Origin: Lachnotalea sp041821265
GTDB taxonomy: Bacteria; Bacillota; Clostridia; Lachnospirales; Lachnospiraceae
NCBI GenBank assembly: GCA_041821265.1
Contig: JBGUEQ010000015.1
Location: 28,882 to 92,881 of the forward strand
Direction: 5' to 3'
Length of the DNA: 64,000 bases
In this document: in pieces, positions 60,567-64,000 of the stretch
How positions within the stretch are numbered: the stretch's first letter is position 1
Layout of the letters: each line of letters begins with the position of its first letter
Notes under the pieces: model-generated
The model's input: the letters and a program-made list of their open reading frames with translations, nothing else
Database searches by the model: none
Told to the model about the DNA's origin: nothing
Program-made: the position numbers and the translations under genes

Positions 60567-62387
60567 TTAATTATCAAAATGAAGTCCAGTCTGGGTAAGC
60601 ATTGAGATTAATTCTTCTCCCTTTGCATATAAATATTCATTTTTGTCCAATTGGACCGAGTGATATCCCATTTGCAATAAAGTAACATCATCACCAATAT
60701 TCCATAATACAAGCGCACTCTCGCAGTCTGCTGCGGGATAAGTTGGAATGATTGTGTATCGCATTAAAAAATACTGATATAAGTATGAACTTTTTTGACT
60801 CTTTTTATTCAGTGGTACATAGATGGTATTTGGCAAATCATAAGAGTCTTCATATTGATTGATATAGTGATAGCCAGCATTCACCAGTTTATAATTCGTT
60901 TCCTGCTTTTGAAAATCATTATGAATAACAAATACGCAGTAGTTGACAAGGAGCAGTCCCGCAAGGAGAGAAGTTGCTAATAAACTTTTCTTGTGCGTAT
61001 ACAAATACCATAAAACAAACCAAGTTATAAACAGTACAACACTTGCACTAAAGAAAACCCAAATATTAACTTTATTAAATAGAAATAGTGAGAAAGAAAA
61101 GAATTTCTTCACTTCAAAATCTTGGAAGGTATAAATGTATGGAACAATGCACACCATCCAATAAGCTTGAACGAGCACCAACGTTATTGTAGCTGGTTTG
61201 AAATAGGATCTAATATTATGTGTGTGTACATAAGCTAAAACCAGCATAAGAAGTGGACTTAAAAACACAGCAAAATAGCGAAAGTATACAAATGCTCGAA
61301 ATCCGTAGTTATTACTACCGATACCATCTTGAATTCCTTGCGCGGCACCGGGAAGCCATTTTACAGCGAGCCCGACAATCATAATGGCAGCACAACTTAA
61401 GAAAAATACGGCTCCCGTCACATAATAAGAGGTCGTAGCATCCGTATTTGTGGTAATAGAGGACTTTCTACGAAGGCAATCTCGTAGTAAGGGCAAGAAA
61501 ATAACAACACATAGTAGCATGCTACCAAAGGACAACAAAACAGCAGTGTTTAGCAATCCCAAAATAATATTAACGACACCTTGCCAGTTATACGGTTTTA
61601 ACAAAGCAAGTAACATATCAAAATTAATATCAATTGTAGTATTACGGATGACTCCATCGGAAGACCCCCATAAGCTACTCTGCATCATTCCAATACCAAT
61701 GGAACCGACCACTAAGCCAATGATCCCAAGCCCGAAGAAAATAGAAGGTGACACAAGCCATTTCTTATAAGTCCAATAGTAGAAAAGCACGGTAATTACC
61801 AGAGCAATACATAAAATAATTGCTCGGGTATGTAACGTGACACTGTAACCAATCGCAACAATCAATAATATGGTATATAGATTCTTGGCCTTTGTCTTAG
61901 GTGCAGATTCAACTAGTTTAAATAAAATAAAAAGAATCACCCAGCACATAAGCATGAAAGGAGTTTCATTTAGCAAATTAGTAGAACGTGTATCCAAAAG
62001 ATAAGAAGCAGCTACTGAGATTGCGCATAAAACCCGAGGGTTTGTAATTTGTAAAAAGTTTTTAAGGCATTGATAAGAAACCAAAGCGGTAAGACCCTGT
62101 ACAATAGAACCTACCATAATCATTACTTTAAAAATAATAAAAGGATTATCAGTAAGCATGTAGAGCGGAGCAAATAAAGAATAAAAACCTTGTCCATAAT
62201 ATCCAGCAGTTGAAACAACCGAACTCCAATTGTAGCCCGCTAATAAGGCAGCACCAGACACCGTAGCAACTTCATCAGAGGGGTAATATACGAGTGTATC
62301 TACAAAAAGACACAAGATTATTCTAGGCAGTATAGCTAAAATTAAAGTAAGATATAAATAACGGTGTTTCATCAAATTATTTTTCAT
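60567..62387 (-). CDS. GT-C-type membrane glycosyltransferase
   Basis: A 606-residue protein with about 12 membrane segments in residues 1-475 and a C-terminal extracytoplasmic domain (about 490-606). The first external loop contains TLVYYPSDEVATVSGAALLAG, with the acidic pair in the place expected for GT-C catalysis, then STAGYYGQGFYSLFAPLYML. Beyond that I recognise no specific subfamily. It follows the 62409 gene on the minus strand by 21 bases, with AAGGAG before the start, so the two form an operon. It likely uses a polyprenyl-phosphate sugar to modify a surface glycan; donor and acceptor are unknown. Confidence 0.75.
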   Translation of the reverse strand: MKNNLMKHRYLYLTLILAILPRIILCLFVDTLVYYPSDEVATVSGAALLAGYNWSSVVSTAGYYGQGFYSLFAPLYMLTDNPFIIFKVMIMVGSIVQGLTALVSYQCLKNFLQITNPRVLCAISVAASYLLDTRSTNLLNETPFMLMCWVILFILFKLVESAPKTKAKNLYTILLIVAIGYSVTLHTRAIILCIALVITVLFYYWTYKKWLVSPSIFFGLGIIGLVVGSIGIGMMQSSLWGSSDGVIRNTTIDINFDMLLALLKPYNWQGVVNIILGLLNTAVLLSFGSMLLCVVIFLPLLRDCLRRKSSITTNTDATTSYYVTGAVFFLSCAAIMIVGLAVKWLPGAAQGIQDGIGSNNYGFRAFVYFRYFAVFLSPLLMLVLAYVHTHNIRSYFKPATITLVLVQAYWMVCIVPYIYTFQDFEVKKFFSFSLFLFNKVNIWVFFSASVVLFITWFVLWYLYTHKKSLLATSLLAGLLLVNYCVFVIHNDFQKQETNYKLVNAGYHYINQYEDSYDLPNTIYVPLNKKSQKSSYLYQYFLMRYTIIPTYPAADCESALVLWNIGDDVTLLQMGYHSVQLDKNEYLYAKGEELISMLTQTGLHFDN

Positions 62388-62408
62388 AAGACTCCTTAAT
62401 GATAAAGA

Positions 62409-63944
62409 CTAATTTACAAGATAAATATTTGTATATTGTGATGTGGATTCTAATGTATAAGAACTCCAACGAGGATTCATATTCATAAGATTTGCCAAAG
62501 TATCCAATGGGTCATCTCCGATGATATAAACAATAGTATTTCCATAATTATCAATTGTTTCTGTAAATTTAGCAAGCTTTTTCGTACTAATTATTCTTAA
62601 ATGGTCATATTGTATTAATTCTTCATAAGCAGCATTCAGTCGCCAAGCGCCTGTATAAACCACTAGAACATCTGCCTCTTTATTACTGGCTGCAAATTGA
62701 ATAGCAGGAGAGGTTTCTTTATACAGATAGTTGATATTACTATTTTGTGCCAAGCCCACGACAGATAAAAGAATAAAAATACAAGCTTCCAGTGTTACCA
62801 TATATTTTATTGTAACTAATTTAGAAGATAAATAAGTAAACGATAGTATTACGAGAATTAATATTATAGGAAAAATTGGCATAATATAACGGTCTGTAAC
62901 AAAGACCGATATTTTTGATACAATTACAAAATAACAAATAGATGGAAATAATAGTAAGTTGAAACCAGAAAAAATAGCGTCGCGCCAACAAATATCCTTG
63001 GAATTTCTGATGATAAACACAATACCTAACAGTAATAGTAGGATAAGCAGTATTGTCATCTTCTCGTTAAACAGTTCTTTACTTATTATTTTATAATAAG
63101 TCTTATATCGATCGACTAAATCAGAAGTATTGGCTATATTATCAAAAGATTCTTTCCCTCTGTAACCACTAAAAATTTGCGTTAACATAGCTGGGAAAAG
63201 CCCGATTGCAATGATTCCTGAACCACCAAGGGAAAGTAAGTATAAGAAAGCTGATTTAAAATTCTTGTTCATTAACAAATTAACTCCAAATAAAAGACAC
63301 AGGAAGAATAAATAAATTAAAAAATAATATTGCGTTAACACACCCAATACACTTAAGAATAGAACACTTAAATAGAATTGGAATGTAAGTTTCTTATGTA
63401 GGTATTTGATGTGTAGCAATGTAATAGCGAGCATAAAAACGGTCAGTATCATATACATTCTAATAAATACGATGAAAGTTATAGTTCCAAGAGAAACACT
63501 CCATACAGCGCATACTAGGATGGGTAAACCATTATGATTCGTCAGTTCTTTTGTTATAAAATAGATTAAAAGTGTTGCAATTAATGAAAACATAATGTTA
63601 AGACCAATTCCGCCAGCTAGCATAAACTTTCCTGGAAATAAGGAACTAATCGTATGAATCAATACATAATAGAGAGGAGGATGAACGTCTGCCGCCTGAT
63701 TCTTCCACACGTTGGAATAATCAAAACGATGATTCGTATCAACTGTTACATAGTCGTCAAGGACACTTCTATCAATTAATTCACCCTGAGGAATTGACAT
63801 TGTGGTGCCAGTCGTATTATTTGCCAAACCAAAGCTATAAATCTCATCTACGTGAAAATTTGTCTTCTGCATTCCAAATGAAATTCCCAACCCAATCTGA
63901 ATGATACATAAGATGAGAAGCATAATGCCATAATTTTTTTTCAT
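62409..63944 (-). CDS. GT39/PMT-like membrane glycosyltransferase
   Basis: A 511-residue protein with about 11-12 membrane segments. The first external loop has NFHVDEIYSFGLANN (acidic pair), and the following loop contains VWKNQAADVHPPLYYVLIHTI, whose DVHPPLYY motif is characteristic of bacterial GT39-like enzymes (related to ArnT and protein mannosyltransferases). A small extracytoplasmic tail (about 420-511) ends the protein. I chose the ATG at 63944-63942 with AAGGAG upstream rather than a start 33 bases earlier that precedes the ribosome site. It is the first gene of the minus-strand pair. The sugar donor is not predictable. Confidence 0.8.
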   Translation of the reverse strand: MKKNYGIMLLILCIIQIGLGISFGMQKTNFHVDEIYSFGLANNTTGTTMSIPQGELIDRSVLDDYVTVDTNHRFDYSNVWKNQAADVHPPLYYVLIHTISSLFPGKFMLAGGIGLNIMFSLIATLLIYFITKELTNHNGLPILVCAVWSVSLGTITFIVFIRMYMILTVFMLAITLLHIKYLHKKLTFQFYLSVLFLSVLGVLTQYYFLIYLFFLCLLFGVNLLMNKNFKSAFLYLLSLGGSGIIAIGLFPAMLTQIFSGYRGKESFDNIANTSDLVDRYKTYYKIISKELFNEKMTILLILLLLLGIVFIIRNSKDICWRDAIFSGFNLLLFPSICYFVIVSKISVFVTDRYIMPIFPIILILVILSFTYLSSKLVTIKYMVTLEACIFILLSVVGLAQNSNINYLYKETSPAIQFAASNKEADVLVVYTGAWRLNAAYEELIQYDHLRIISTKKLAKFTETIDNYGNTIVYIIGDDPLDTLANLMNMNPRWSSYTLESTSQYTNIYLVN

Positions 63945-64000
63945 TCTAATAAATCTCCTTTTGTGCCCATGATGCATATTATGATTAGGGTGTCAAAAGG

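Overview
The window is AT-rich DNA (roughly two thirds A+T by eye) with strong GGAGG-type ribosome binding sites, near-consensus sigma-A promoters and many short intrinsic terminators. Protein styles (clostridial TerD/P2B ATPase cluster, teichoic-acid type genes, CvfB-like S1 protein, ParA with a small basic partner) point to a Gram-positive clostridium, most likely a Lachnospiraceae relative. The species assignment is inference. I see no phage or plasmid backbone, no transposase, no rRNA and no CRISPR array.

Region 1 (1-10.7 kb) is a stress island: the end of a YceG-like gene cut by the window edge, a TelA-like gene, three tandem terD paralogues, a P2B-type calcium ATPase and a HAD phosphatase. 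These are typical pieces of the clostridial tellurite-resistance (Ter) system. A zinc-ribbon membrane protein, a TPM-domain surface protein and a glyoxalase-family protein follow.

Region 2 (10.9-19.6 kb) is mixed housekeeping: cyclophilin, a HAD-like/GNAT protein bracketed by copies of a dispersed repeat (called R1 here), an orphan ParA with a frameshifted basic partner, an iron alcohol dehydrogenase, tRNA-Gln(CTG), an acyl-ACP thioesterase behind a structured leader, CvfB and a large membrane glycosyltransferase.

Region 3 (19.6-64 kb) is a very large cell-surface glycopolymer locus. It has three TagB/TagF-like polyol-phosphate transferases, two Stealth sugar-phosphate transferases, a TagG/TagH-like ABC exporter, an LtaS-like sulfatase-fold enzyme and a membrane glycerophosphodiesterase. 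It also holds a dTDP-amino-sugar module (FdtB/FdtA-like, GtrB-like GT2, GtrA, membrane acyltransferases), RmlD, a nucleotidyltransferase/aminotransferase/GNAT operon, a secreted beta-helix protein, and about ten large multi-spanning GT-C/YfhO/PTPS-related/DUF6077-like proteins. The simplest reading is that nucleotide-activated polyols and sugars are assembled into a phosphodiester-containing polymer inside the cell and exported by the ABC pair. Lipid-linked sugars are then flipped and added outside by the GT-C-type enzymes, with acylation and trimming at the surface. TagO/TagA, TagD and RmlA/B/C are not in this window.

The most unusual signals are: (i) a two-hairpin leader with apparently covarying stems directly upstream of two unrelated acyl-transfer genes (15.7 kb and 28.1 kb); (ii) the R1 palindromic repeats, two of which form the 3' ends of coding sequences; (iii) two adjacent paralogues of one large membrane protein, both broken into N- and C-terminal ORFs at about the same boundary; (iv) a frameshifted ParA partner in a lysine/valine repeat; (v) a four-gene operon that looks like a CDP-activated amino-alcohol decoration pathway.
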